DNA of 64,000 nucleotides, from contig OX393577.1 in assembly GCA_947652605.1 (NCBI GenBank), forward strand, positions 55,204,108 through 55,268,107, given 5' to 3'. Origin of the DNA: Elmis aenea. Lineage: Eukaryota > Arthropoda > Insecta > Coleoptera > Elmidae. Positions 25,345 through 35,308 of this stretch are shown here, in pieces; the stretch's first letter is position 1, and each line of letters begins with the position of its first letter. The position numbers were made by a program, and so were the translations under genes. The notes under the pieces were generated by a model that did not search any database, was not told the origin of the DNA, and saw only the letters and a program-made list of their open reading frames with translations.

Positions 25345-25635
25345 CTCATATTTCAATCCAGCCAACCTCAGCCAAGTTTCAACTTTGAGGCAATAAGGGG
25401 AAAGCGATGGCAGAAGTGGTGTACGTGAAAACTGATACAAATACACCACATCTTTCTCGAAATTAGCCTTATGAACCACCACTTTCGGTGGAGCCGGCTC
25501 CTTAGCAGCGGCGGGTGCGTCGCCGCCAGCATTTTCTTGTTTACCAGCTTCCTCGGCTTTGTTATCGGCTGGAGCTTCTTCTTTAATCTCCTTTGTTTCA
25601 GCCACAGGCACGTTATTTTCAACCTCGGTTGCCAT
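25345..25635 (-). CDS. fax: failed axon connections (Fax) first coding exon
   Basis: This exon encodes 97 residues starting MATEVENN, followed by a charged, Ala/Glu/Lys/Pro-rich segment (residues 10-50). Then comes the start of a glutathione S-transferase-like thioredoxin fold: VVYLYQFSRT (63-72) and PYCLKVETWLRLAGLKYE (80-97). These last blocks are characteristic of insect Fax, a GST/metaxin-like protein that acts with Abl kinase in axon growth in Drosophila. The exon ends in GAG followed by a good GTAAGG donor (25344 leftward), a phase-0 junction. The in-frame codon 27 bases upstream of ATG is GTG, so translation starts at 25635. The ATG context GCAATGG is good. Full-length Fax is several hundred residues, so most exons are missing here and should lie to the left, possibly beyond the window edge. 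The identification is from recognised family sequence; the role is from the family. Confidence 0.88.
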
Positions 25636-25659
25636 TGCAAATTTAAAGAGCGACGATAA

Positions 25660-25800
25660 CACTCAACTAAACACGCGGTCAAGAAGACACGACTTAACAA
25701 TCACAACACTAGTGCGGAACGACTGGAGATACTATCCAGCGCAAGACAACAGGAGCTAGCGGCCGCCGGGCGGATTGGTGACGTCACTCTTAGTCAAAGC
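25660..25800 (-). promoter_or_regulatory. Probable fax promoter and 5' UTR
   Basis: Directly upstream of the fax ATG is the only G+C-rich island in the neighbourhood, with GCGGCCGCCGGGCGG on the plus strand at about 25759-25773. On the minus strand there is a perfect CRE palindrome TGACGTCA (25779-25786), then an inverted-orientation CCAAT box (25774-25778), then a GC-box-like CCGCCC, in promoter order. No TATA box is evident, as is common for broadly expressed genes. The transcription start probably lies around 25720-25760. This is inferred from motifs only. Confidence 0.55.
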
Positions 25801-26663
25801 GTCGCTTTACTGTTCACCCCCACCCTTTGGGAAAAAGTCCGAGCCTTGTTGCCATGCACATGCATGAAGGCCCCACCCTTGTGCATCTTTTGTGGACGTT
25901 GACCCACGTCCTTTAAACAAAAATATATAATTAAAGGTCCCATTACCATTCATATATAAATCAACTTTATTCTAAAACAATAAAAAAATTAAAGCGCTTG
26001 AATAGTGCTTAAAAATAACAACATTCATAAACATGTGCTAAGTAGTAACAATGTAGACAATTTTTAACATTTTAAATTATATTTGTTATTCTATTTAAAA
26101 GGAAAAGGCGCCAATAATTCAAGTATACTTTTTGTGCAGTACAGGCAACCCGTTCTACACGTATTCATAAATTGTAATAAACTCAGAACCTACTACATAG
26201 GCAACCAACATAGCATTACTTGATAACAAAGCGTTAAGTTTTTTTTAAATATTTTAGAACAGTAATTTATTTATTACTCGCATTAGTAGATGTATACTTT
26301 TTTTTTTAAACTCTGATCATTATTTATCTTCAACCAATTGTAAGCATATAAAACAATACATTTAGTTTGGTTGCTTGTTTTAAATTTCACAAGAAATTAT
26401 ACGCTAGTGTAAAACAGTGGGAAACAAATGATTTAAGTATCAAAATAAATTTATTAATATATATTTTACATTCAATCCTTTACACTACAACAACAAAAAA
26501 TCCTGTATAGATGAAGTAATACCGCAGTAAACACTTAATAAGATAAATTATAACGTCACTTGAAACCTCACTGCAAAATACAGAACTTTACTGGAGCACA
26601 ACACTGTTGCCACTTGAATAAAATGTTCTTCTTAAATATTTCCCTTAACTTAAAACCATTTAA
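25801..26663. other. Intergenic and Got1 3' UTR
   Basis: The region separates the fax promoter from the Got1 stop codon at 26664. Got1 transcription runs leftward into it. TTTATT words on the plus strand (AATAAA on the minus strand, for example near 26449) could serve as polyadenylation signals. No other gene was seen. Confidence 0.45.
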
Positions 26664-29429
26664 TCATACCGTCGTTCGGTTCGAATCGCCTGCTAATTTG
26701 TCCACTACCTGTAAATAAAATATGTTTTATAAGTAACGAATATCGTATAAAGTTTAAAAACATATAAAACCACTGAATGATGAAAATTGAACTGATCATA
26801 AAAAAAAAACATTAAAAGTAGGTACTCCAAAATTTGGTACTTATAAAATTGCCTTATGAAATTTTAAAATATTTGGTATTATGACTGCCTTTTTATGTAC
26901 AAATTATCAATAATAAATTTGTTCATCCAGACAATTGCCATTTATCATGGTGTAACTACCTTTTTTTGACTATTTTGCAATTGGAAACGACAATATTACA
27001 ACTAAATCACCAACCAACAGCCTAAACTTGTATCAGTTTCAAAAAGAGGTTGCAAAATTAATGTACATAAACTTTTACAATCAAGATATTCCTTACGCTA
27101 CCACAATGGAGGCACATCAAAACGGTAAGACAGTAAAAAATAAACTATTTTTAATACATTACCTTACTAATACCAGGTAAACTAAGGAATGTTCCCAATA
27201 CAGGTACACGTCGTAGGAAATTTATGGCAACAGGGAAAAAACCACTGAAAAACAAATTACATTAGATTAAGAGTCGAATAATAACAATTTTACAATAGCT
27301 AAAGATCATATAAACAAATGATGCCAAAGCCATTGATCTTTGAAGTCGCAAATAAAAACGAGAATAAATATTTTTTTCTTTCATTTCTATAGTATGAAGA
27401 ATAATAACAGGTCCACAAATACACCCAATTTCTATTAATCTTTTTAGTTATCTTACAATCATTCAAATTCTTATCATTTATGATTTTTACTTTAAAACCG
27501 CCAAAAAATTAGATATAACTATAAAGATATAGTTGCCTCTACCTACACCAGCAAAAAATCACCTACCTTCATGCGAAAGATACGAAGATTAAGAAAAATA
27601 GGAAAAAGCCACATACTTTCATTTCGTAGTTTGTCAAAAAGTTAACGGAGTAATAAACAGTTGATTATCAGTTTTTTCTTTTAAACAAAACAGAAAAAGA
27701 TTTTGCACTGCTTTGGTCGAAATGTGTGGTAGTTCCATATCACTCGTCTTTCGACAGTAACAGATTACTCTCACTTCGAAACTTGGATTATTTCATACAT
27801 AAATCACTGCCAAAGTTCTTTCAATACAATTTATTTTATCAACATGCTGCCAAATAAACAAAATTTTGAATTTTGGAAATAAATTTGGAACAATACAAAA
27901 CAATAAAATTAAAATGAAACAGTGCTTATTTAACACTGAAAACATATTACAATAAATACATAGTTTTTTAACTACTTATGACAAAATTAACATCAAGCAA
28001 GAAGCTAACATGCATTATCAGAAAAACCAACCAAAATAAAAATACAGTTGTTAAAAATTTATTTAAAAATAAGAATCTTTAAAATTTGTATTTATTACGT
28101 TCATTTGTAAATAATTTTTATTCAGTACATATACTTAGTACCTCAGGATATAACATGATTTATTAGACAAAACAACATTTTGTTAACGCTATATATGACG
28201 AAAGTAACAAAGACTTTTAAAACCAGTTGGTTTTTCTTAACAATTTAACATTATTTAATTGATATTAGTGCAAAACCTAAATTTAATTTCATACATTACT
28301 ATTACCCTACACCTTAGGGTAACAAGGGTAACAGATTATATATATATATATATATACATTACTATTAAAAATTGTTAAGTTATCATGCACATGTGAGCTA
28401 TAATTTAAAATAACTATTCCCTATGTTTGCGCTTATGTCGTCTTTTACGGAAGTAACTTTTCAAAACGTACCTAAATAACAATACAAATCCATAGGTTTC
28501 CAACAGCATCCCTATTAAGGGCCAACCAACAAGGACGATCACAATTCCTCCAAAAAATGCTATAGATGCCTTTACTTTATGTTTTTGAAAGAAAAATCTG
28601 AATGTCCTTTCAAGTCCAATAACACATGCCAAACCAGCAATAAATAAAATCTGAAAAAATAAAGTTAAATTGTTCTTATTTAATTCACTGACACAAGTCG
28701 TACAATTTACAAGTTCTTAAGAATAAATTTGCTCCTAGTCATCATATGCCATGTTATGTATGCCATATCACACATACCAAAGCTGGTAAACTATGCTCGT
28801 CACGAACCAGGGTGACTGGCATATAAAAACGCTGTTTGTAAGTGTTTGTGTGTAAAACTATTTATAAAAGATTATAACCCACTATACACTTATGGCCCAA
28901 ATTTATTTAATCCTTTGCATTAAAATGTTTAAAAAAGTGTAATCTAGCCTATTGCTAACCAAGTAAATGAGGGTGAGGTTAATGGTCGAATAAAGCTTTT
29001 TTTAATAGTAATTTTTAAGAGTAGATTGCAAAGCTTTATAAATAGTTTTACGCACAAGCGCTTACATGTGAACACAGAGTTTACACATGCCAGCCATGCT
29101 GGTCTGTGACACGCATAGTTTACCTCAAAGCTTAAGTTTTGATTAATAAACTAATATAGCTTTATGATTAACTTTTTAAGTAATTATTTCACAATCGAAC
29201 GCATATTTTAATACATAAAAATTATGTCATACACACTTACATTTCCTAACGCCAATAAACTCTTATCAAACAACATAAGCATCCCCATAAAAAGAAAAAG
29301 CATGCCAAATCCAGCTAGGCCGACGCCAATTTCTGAAAAGAAAACACCAATTCAAAATTCTAACCTTAAAACTAAAATATATATTTACAACGTAATATAC
29401 TTACTTTGGGTATCAGTTATTTCAAACAT
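26664..29429 (-). CDS. Got1: Vesicle transport protein GOT1 (Golgi transport 1), five exons
   Basis: Five exons join into a 140-residue protein: 29405-29429, 29241-29332, 28472-28650, 27163-27244 and 26664-26708. All introns have GT/AG ends and the phases agree (1, 0, 2, 0). The protein starts MFEITDTQK and contains the GOT1 signature VIGLERTFRFFFQKHK (about residues 48-63), GWPLIGM and NFLRRVPVLGT (about 107-117). It ends VVDKLAGDSNRTTV. Four hydrophobic segments (about 11-32, 38-53, 65-84 and 86-110) fit the four-span topology. The family sits in Golgi and ER-exit membranes and supports ER-to-Golgi vesicle transport in yeast and animals. Length matches the usual 138-140. One small oddity is FSGFFP where family members usually have FRGFFP; the serine codon spans the exon 3/4 junction. 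The next gene starts 468 bp upstream on the same strand. Completeness suggests a working gene. Confidence 0.95.
28336..28356. repeat. (TA)n microsatellite in Got1 intron 3
   Basis: About ten uninterrupted TA dinucleotides lie between Got1 exons 3 and 4, a likely polymorphic marker. Confidence 0.9.
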
Positions 29430-29897
29430 CTTAGTTTATTTACAAGTACACTTAAAAAATGATTATTATTTTAGTTTACTATTAAAAACACTAAAAAAAG
29501 CTAGGTTTCTACACACATATAACCTCACTTCCACGTCATACCAAATGATGTGTACTTCGTTAACTACTTATAAAATTTTAAATGAATCTGGTATTATTTA
29601 AAAACATTCGTATATAAAACTAAAGTTAAAGCATTTTCAATAGTTTTCTAAGATTAGTATCACAAAGAGGAATAAAATAAAACAGGTACTACTTTCAAAA
29701 CTGCATCACTGTTGTGATTTGACAGGTAACAGAAAAAAGTTTTGACAATATTTTTAGTTACAAATACTTTTTAAATAGAAGAAAACTTTTTAACCAAATA
29801 AATAAAAATAAGTTTAGACAATTAATCTTTTTCTATAAAAAAAAATGTAATAAAGAACTATAAGGTATATTAAACTTGAATTGTACAAGATAATCCA

Positions 29898-30732
29898 TTA
29901 CAACTTAATTTTTATATGTAAATTATTATATATTTTTTTACAAATAATTGAAGCAACCATTACAGACGCTATCACAGTCAAAATCTTCACACATTTCTTA
30001 CTTTTACTCGTTACAGATTCCTAAAAAACAAATATAACAATAGATAAAGTAACACAACATTTTATATTAAATAATGACCATTTTCATAAAACTACTTATT
30101 TTATAATGACTTACTTTTTCTATTTTAATTAATTCTTTCTCGAAACTTTCAAGACAGTTTAATAAATGTAAAGTGCCTCTTTGTAGTGGAACATCACATA
30201 CCACCACATCTTGTCTAACAACTGCACAAGTTAAGCAGGCTTGGTGTAGATTTAACTGGTGAGAAATTTGATTCAAAACAAGTTCAACGTAATCATCGGT
30301 TAGCTGCAATTTCACAAACTTCCTAAAATCGATAAAAAATAATGTCAAGAAATGGCTATCACCTTATAGAATTTATTTACTCAGTTGATATTTGTAGATT
30401 TTTAGCACAAATCAGGATATTCTGTCTTGTATCATTATCTTTTACTCCAATTATCACTAAATCTTCATCAGATAACAACGGCAGAGTATTAACATCTACA
30501 TTAAAATTTCGAAAATTTTCAAGGTAATCTTCAGCTTTAGCCGATCGCAACAACGATTCAAGTAAATCTATTTTCATCTAAAACAAAACCACATGAATAT
30601 TCACAAAGGTGAGCCAACATAATCAAACGCACATTTAAATTTGTAACCATTATTTTTTACTAATTAGCAATAAATGTTGCATTGTTAAAAGAAATATTGT
30701 TCATTGTAAATACTACTTACCACCTCTGCCAT
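29898..30732 (-). CDS. SAM-domain protein with C-terminal membrane anchor (GASZ-C-terminus-like)
   Basis: Four exons with GT/AG introns and matching phases encode 179 residues: 30721-30732 (MAEV), 30381-30577, 30115-30322 and 29898-30020. Residues 8-66 form a sterile alpha motif: DLLESLLRSAKAEDYLENF, then LPLLSDEDLVIIGV, then RQNILICAKNL. The middle (70-140) is predicted helical, with LNCLESFEKELIKIEK resembling a short coiled coil. A hydrophobic segment VKILTVIASVMVASIIC lies near the end (about 150-166), followed by lysines, as in tail-anchored proteins. SAM, helix and C-terminal anchor in that order matches the back half of GASZ, a piRNA-pathway protein of the mitochondrial outer membrane. 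GASZ has ankyrin repeats in front of the SAM domain and none are seen here. It could instead be an unrelated tail-anchored SAM adaptor. The exon structure is solid; the GASZ link is inference. Exon 1 contributes only 12 coding bases. Confidence 0.82.
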
Positions 30733-31272
30733 CTTAAAAGCACTTCTGTTCAAACAACACTAATTCATTAATCATAAAAGCAAATTAAATAGTTATTCGA
30801 CAATTTAGGACAAAATTTGCAGCAACTTGTATTTGTATATCAACATTGGAACTTTATAAAAACTTTTTGCATGATTTAAAATAACATAATGCTTATACTT
30901 TTTTTGTATTTTTAGATTCATACATTATTTAAAATATGTTACTGTGTTATTTTAAACTGTAGAAGAACACAACCACAGAACATAAATACAACTGTTCTGT
31001 GAATACAACATTTGAAAAAGTAAGGTTATAAAACGTGCGTGAACCATAGGTGGATCTAGTAGAACGCAGAAGGGGTATATATACACCCACCTCCACTCTT
31101 ATCTTATTAGTATTTCACTTAGTATTCACTAAAACTAATATATTTTTTTTAATTATTCAAGACCAATTTCGCCACCAGTGTATTTTTATTTCTATTCGCC
31201 ATAATATAGATACACAACGTTACTAAATTAGTTCGAACATGGTTTAAAAAAAAAAGGAATTATGAATATAAA
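30733..31272. other. Upstream region of the SAM-protein gene
   Basis: A+T-rich non-coding sequence, presumably containing the 5' UTR and promoter. No ankyrin-type exon was recognised on the minus strand. Confidence 0.45.
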
Positions 31273-31280
31273 CATAGAAT

Positions 31281-32011
31281 TAGGGTTGCCAATAGGTCTC
31301 TTTTAAAGAGAACATGTTCTCTTTTTTAAGAGAATATTTTTGTTCTCTTTCTTTTTTTATTATTTATATAAATGTCCTCTTTTTTAAATTTTGCTAATTA
31401 ATAATTATTTAATAATGCACAAAAGATAAAGTTCCTCTCTAAATTTGAAATGTAAATTAACAACACTATTTTTATTGTGTGTAAAGGTAAAAAGCATGTG
31501 AAATTTTGATCTAGTCAATCTAGTGTTGTCAACACAGGTCCACAGGTGAGGTGTGGTGGGATTTGCAAATATCACACGTTACAAATCAAATCACATGGCC
31601 TGAAACAACCAATCGTATTATCTGTTTTCAAGAAGAATTGCAAACCAAATATAAATGTTTTAAACCAACATCAAATTCTAAATCGGAGGCGACTTGTACG
31701 ATTTGTAATACAATAGTTTCAGTTGCAAACAAAGGCAAATATGATTTGGATCAACACGTATTGTCAAAAAAACACTCAAAAATTCTTCGTGCAGGAACTA
31801 GTTCCGTCCGTATGTGATTTTTTTACACACAAAAATCCATCTCTCGATCTCAAAGTATCAGCAGTTGAAGGAACTTTGGCTGTTCACACTTTTTAAGTTA
31901 CAAATCTTATATTATAATTGTAAAAAACGTGTATACGAATAACTTTATAAAGAAAATAAATTTATTGAAAAAAATGTTCTCTTTTTTTGTACTCAACAGT
32001 TGGCAACCCTA
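31281..32011 (+). mobile_element. hAT element, internal-deletion derivative 1 (keeps N-terminal exon)
   Basis: A 731-bp element with perfect 12-bp terminal inverted repeats TAGGGTTGCCAA and TTGGCAACCCTA and a perfect 8-bp duplication CATAGAAT (31273-31280 and 32012-32019). The left sub-terminal zone has repeated GTTCTCTTTT words. It encodes only the zinc-finger start of a transposase. The termini and roughly 100 bp of sub-terminal sequence match the element at 37052-38125, which is inverted relative to this one and keeps the other end of the protein. Confidence 0.92.
31551..31817 (+). pseudogene. N-terminal zinc-finger fragment of a hAT transposase
   Basis: The frame reads TTNRIICFQEELQTKYKCF, then a finger-like block CTICNTIVSVANKGKYDLDQ followed by HVLSKKHSK. 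The CxxC...HxxxxxH arrangement is a BED-type zinc finger that hAT transposases use to bind their ends. The frame has no ATG start (it opens at GTG after a stop) and ends about 20 residues after the finger, with the catalytic core and dimerisation domain missing. It is a remnant inside 31281-32011. Confidence 0.65.
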
Positions 32012-32124
32012 CATAGAATACACATATAAATGTTATTATAGATGATGAACACGTGCTAGATTTTAATTATTTTTACTACCACTACTTGTGGCCACAAAAA
32101 TTTAATTTCGCAAAATTATAAGTA

Positions 32125-32399
32125 GGGGAAAGTACCCATGAATGGGACAGTCCTTGGATGGGACATTCTTAATAAACTATAGTTAAACACAAATCTTTAT
32201 GTACGTGCATAGATGGTAAATCGCGTTCTTTTAATGTACAACCACATTTCGAAGTTCTCATGTTGTATACAACACGATTGTATTACATACATTAGGTACG
32301 CGATTTACCATCTATGCACGTACATAAAGATTTGTGTTTAACTATAGTTTATTAAGAATGTCCCATCCAAGGACTGTCCCATTCATGGATACTTTCCCC
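32125..32399. mobile_element. 275-bp near-perfect fold-back MITE
   Basis: Arms of about 103 bp pair almost perfectly: GGGGAAAGTACCCATGAATG starts the left arm and CATTCATGGATACTTTCCCC ends the right one. A loop of roughly 60 bp lies between. It is flanked by TA on both sides (32123-32124 and 32400-32401). Non-coding; consistent with a Tc1/mariner-type MITE. The high arm identity suggests either recent insertion or gene conversion between the arms. Confidence 0.88.
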
Positions 32400-32401
32400 T
32401 A

Positions 32402-33194
32402 CCTACACTGCATAAATATAATTTTAAAACTAATTAAAGGTAAATAAAAAAATAAATAGGATCACTACTGACGGACAGAGGACAGACTTAATGTTAATGC
32501 GTTAAGGTTTAGTATTTCAACAAGAGATTTTTCAAAATAAAAACAGTGATTTTGAATTAAAATATACATATATCAAACTAACAGTACTTTACAATAATGT
32601 GTCAAAAACTAATTTTGAGGTAAACTAAAAGGGACAGAAACGTGTGAAGTGACACACATAAGAGACTGGGTTTTAAACAAAAAAACAAGAATTGAACTAT
32701 AAAGGGATTGTTAACCCCGAGACTGGAGAAGTATGGGACAGAAATAACAACTGTTATATTATTTTACAAATTTATATTCGTCTTTTAGTTTCTGATGACA
32801 CATTTTCTGTATACTACCGTTTTTCTTAAAACAATACAGTATAAACTAGTTTTATTTTAAAAAATCACAAAATTGTACGAATAATAAGTAACAAAATTAC
32901 AATGTATTTAATAAAATTATTATTTATTAAATCGCAATCACAAATTTTGTCGTTTTATTCAAGTACTATAAATTTGTTGATTTATTTTTATTAATACTAA
33001 GATTTAGCAACGCTTGGATACTAAATATACCCATTAAATATATTGTAACGTTTATTCTATTTTTTTTTTAAATACATACAAACGAAATTTGTTCTAATTT
33101 ATTTATAAATAATAAGTGCAAACAATAAAAAGATATTGTGTTATACACAGTATTAATTTCCACGGTCACCATTTATTTACACAGTTAAGACTTC
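32402..33194. other. No recognised gene
   Basis: A+T-rich sequence without convincing coding or repeat structure. Confidence 0.4.
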
Positions 33195-33465
33195 GGTATC
33201 ACACATACAGAGTTGAGCAAAAGTATGGAAACAGACAAATATCTAGAATACTTGCAGATATATCTGAGCGTTATGGTATTTTTGGGATTCGATGAAAATA
33301 TTAAGGTTGTAATACGACTTGCGGTTCAACCGGAAACGGACTCAAACTTTGAAATTTTAATTGGAACACCTTGTACATTTTTATATTTTTGGATTCCTGT
33401 TAAAATTTACTTTAAAAAATGTATAAGGTTATATGGGTCTAAAGTCAACCGTTTTCGTAAACCTT
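33195..33465 (+). repeat. Dispersed repeat, copy 1 (second copy at 58650-58930)
   Basis: The sequence around GCGTTATGGTATTTTTGG, GTTCAACCGGAAACGGACTC and TATATGGGTCTAAAGTC recurs reverse-complemented at 58650-58930. Both copies hold an open frame giving VQPETDSNFEIL, but the frames drift and no known domain appears, so coding is doubtful. Its right edge abuts the decayed zinc-finger array. Confidence 0.7.
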
Positions 33466-34309
33466 ACAAGGTCACATTTAAATAGTTCACCTGAGTGTGT
33501 TCTCATATGGTCATAATATGAACATTAAACCCACTACTTACACATAAACATTTTTCACAAAGGTCACATTTAAATGGTTTATTACCTGACTGTGTTCTCA
33601 TATGAACGCTTAAACTATTACTTTGATTAATACATTTTTGACAAATATTACTTTTTTCACCAGTGTGTACTATGAACACTTAATTTACAACTGATTAAAA
33701 ATTTTTGACCAACATCACATTTACGTGATTTTTCACCAGTGTGTTCCCATATGAACACTTAATTTACAACTTTGATTAAAACGTTTTTGACAATCATCAC
33801 ATTTACATGTTTTTCACGAGTGTGTATTCTCATTTGAACATTTAAATTACTGCTTTGATTAAAACATTTCTGACAAACATCACATTTATATGATTTTTCA
33901 CCAGTGTGTGTTCTCATATGAACCCGTAAACTGCTACTGCGGTTAAAAGATTTCTGACAAATCACATTTACATGATTTTTTACCAGTGTGCTCAAATGAA
34001 CTCGTAAATTGTTACTGTGGCTAAAAGATTTCTGACAAACATCACATTTTATGATTTTTCACCAGTGTGTGTTCTCATATGAGCCCGTAAACTACTACTG
34101 TAGTTAAAATATTTCTGACAAACATCACATTAATATGATTTTTCACCAGTGTGTGTTCTCATATGAACATTTAAATGACAACTTACTATACAAGATTTCT
34201 AACAAACGTCATATTTATATGATTTTTCACCAGAGTGTGTTCTCATATGAACTGTGACTGCAGCTAAAAGATTTCTGACAAACATCACATTTATAATTTA
34301 TATGATTTT
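33466..34309 (-). pseudogene. Decayed C2H2 zinc-finger array, former 3' extension
   Basis: About ten finger remnants at roughly 84-bp spacing continue the array of the intact gene beyond its stop codon. Linker (THTGEKS-like) and CDVCQK-like pieces are readable in all three minus-strand frames. Small deletions break the frame, for example CQKSFNRSSSLRVHMRTHTG near 33900-33960. They lie just beyond the stop at 34310, where HMKTHP replaces HMKTHTGEK. Either the ancestral protein had more than 30 fingers and was shortened by a frameshift, or the array was duplicated outward and decayed. Confidence 0.85.
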
Positions 34310-35308
34310 TCATGGGTGTGTTTTCATATGAACATTCAAATTACTACCTTGTTTAAAACATTTCTGACAAACATCACATTTATATGGTTTTTCACCAGTG
34401 TGTGTCCTCGTATGAACCCGTAAACTGTTACTGTGGTTAAAAGATTTCTGACAAACGTCACATTTATATGATTTTTCACCAGTGTGTGTCCTCGTATGAA
34501 CCCGTAAACTGTTACGGTGGTTAAAAGATTTCTGACAAATGTCACATTTATGTGATTTTTCACCAGTGTGTGTTCTCATATGAACCCGTAAACTGTCATT
34601 GCGGCTAAAAGATTTCTGACAAACATCACATTTATATGATTTTTCACCAGTGTGTGTTTTCATATGAACATTCAAATTACTACCATGTTTAAAACATTTC
34701 TGACAAACATCACATTTATATGGGTTTTCACCAGTGTGTGTCCTCGTATGAACCCGTAAACTGTTACTGTGGTTAAAAGATTTCTGACAAATGTCACATT
34801 TATATGATTTTTCACCAGTGTGTGTCCTCGTATGAACCCGTAAACTGTTACGGTGGTTAAAAGATTTCTGACAAATGTCACATTTATGTGATTTTTCACC
34901 AGTGTGTGTTCTCATATGAACCCGTAAACTGTCATTGCGGCTAAAAGATTTCTGACAAACATCACATTTATATGATTTTTCACCAGTGTGTGTTTTCATA
35001 TGAACATTCAAATTACTACCATGTTTAAAACATTTCTGACAAACATCACATTTATATGGGTTTTCACCAGTGTGTGTCCTCGTATGAACCCGTAAACTGT
35101 TACTGTGGTTAAAAGATTTCTGACAAACGTCACATTTATATGATTTTTCACCAGTGTGTGTCCTCGTATGAACCCGTAAACTGTTACGGTGGTTAAAAGA
35201 TTTCTGACAAATGTCACATTTATGTGATTTTTCACCAGTGTGTGTTCTCATATGAACCCGTAAACTGTCATTGCGGCTAAAAGATTTCTGACAAACATCA
35301 CATTTATA
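34310..35308 (-). repeat. Higher-order repeat: three 336-bp four-finger units
   Basis: Fingers 12-15, 16-19 and 20-23 (from residues 500, 612 and 724) repeat with the same order of helix sequences: SRNDSLRVH, NHRNSLRVH, NHSNSLRVH, then KHGSNLNVH (KQGSNLNVH in the last). The units are almost identical at DNA level, with only scattered substitutions such as CDICQK/CDVCQK in the third finger. This points to recent unequal exchange or gene conversion. Confidence 0.93.

Noticed and set aside
25636..25662. Upstream extension of the fax frame by nine residues
   Set aside because: The apparent start codon at 25662 is GTG, not ATG; the first ATG in frame is at 25635 and has a good context.
29224..29601. 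125-codon plus-strand frame
   Set aside because: It is antisense to Got1 exons 1 and 2 and has no motif of its own.
34336..35235. Three 75-codon frames repeated at 336-bp spacing
   Set aside because: They are out-of-frame shadows of the zinc-finger gene; the spacing reflects its four-finger repeat.
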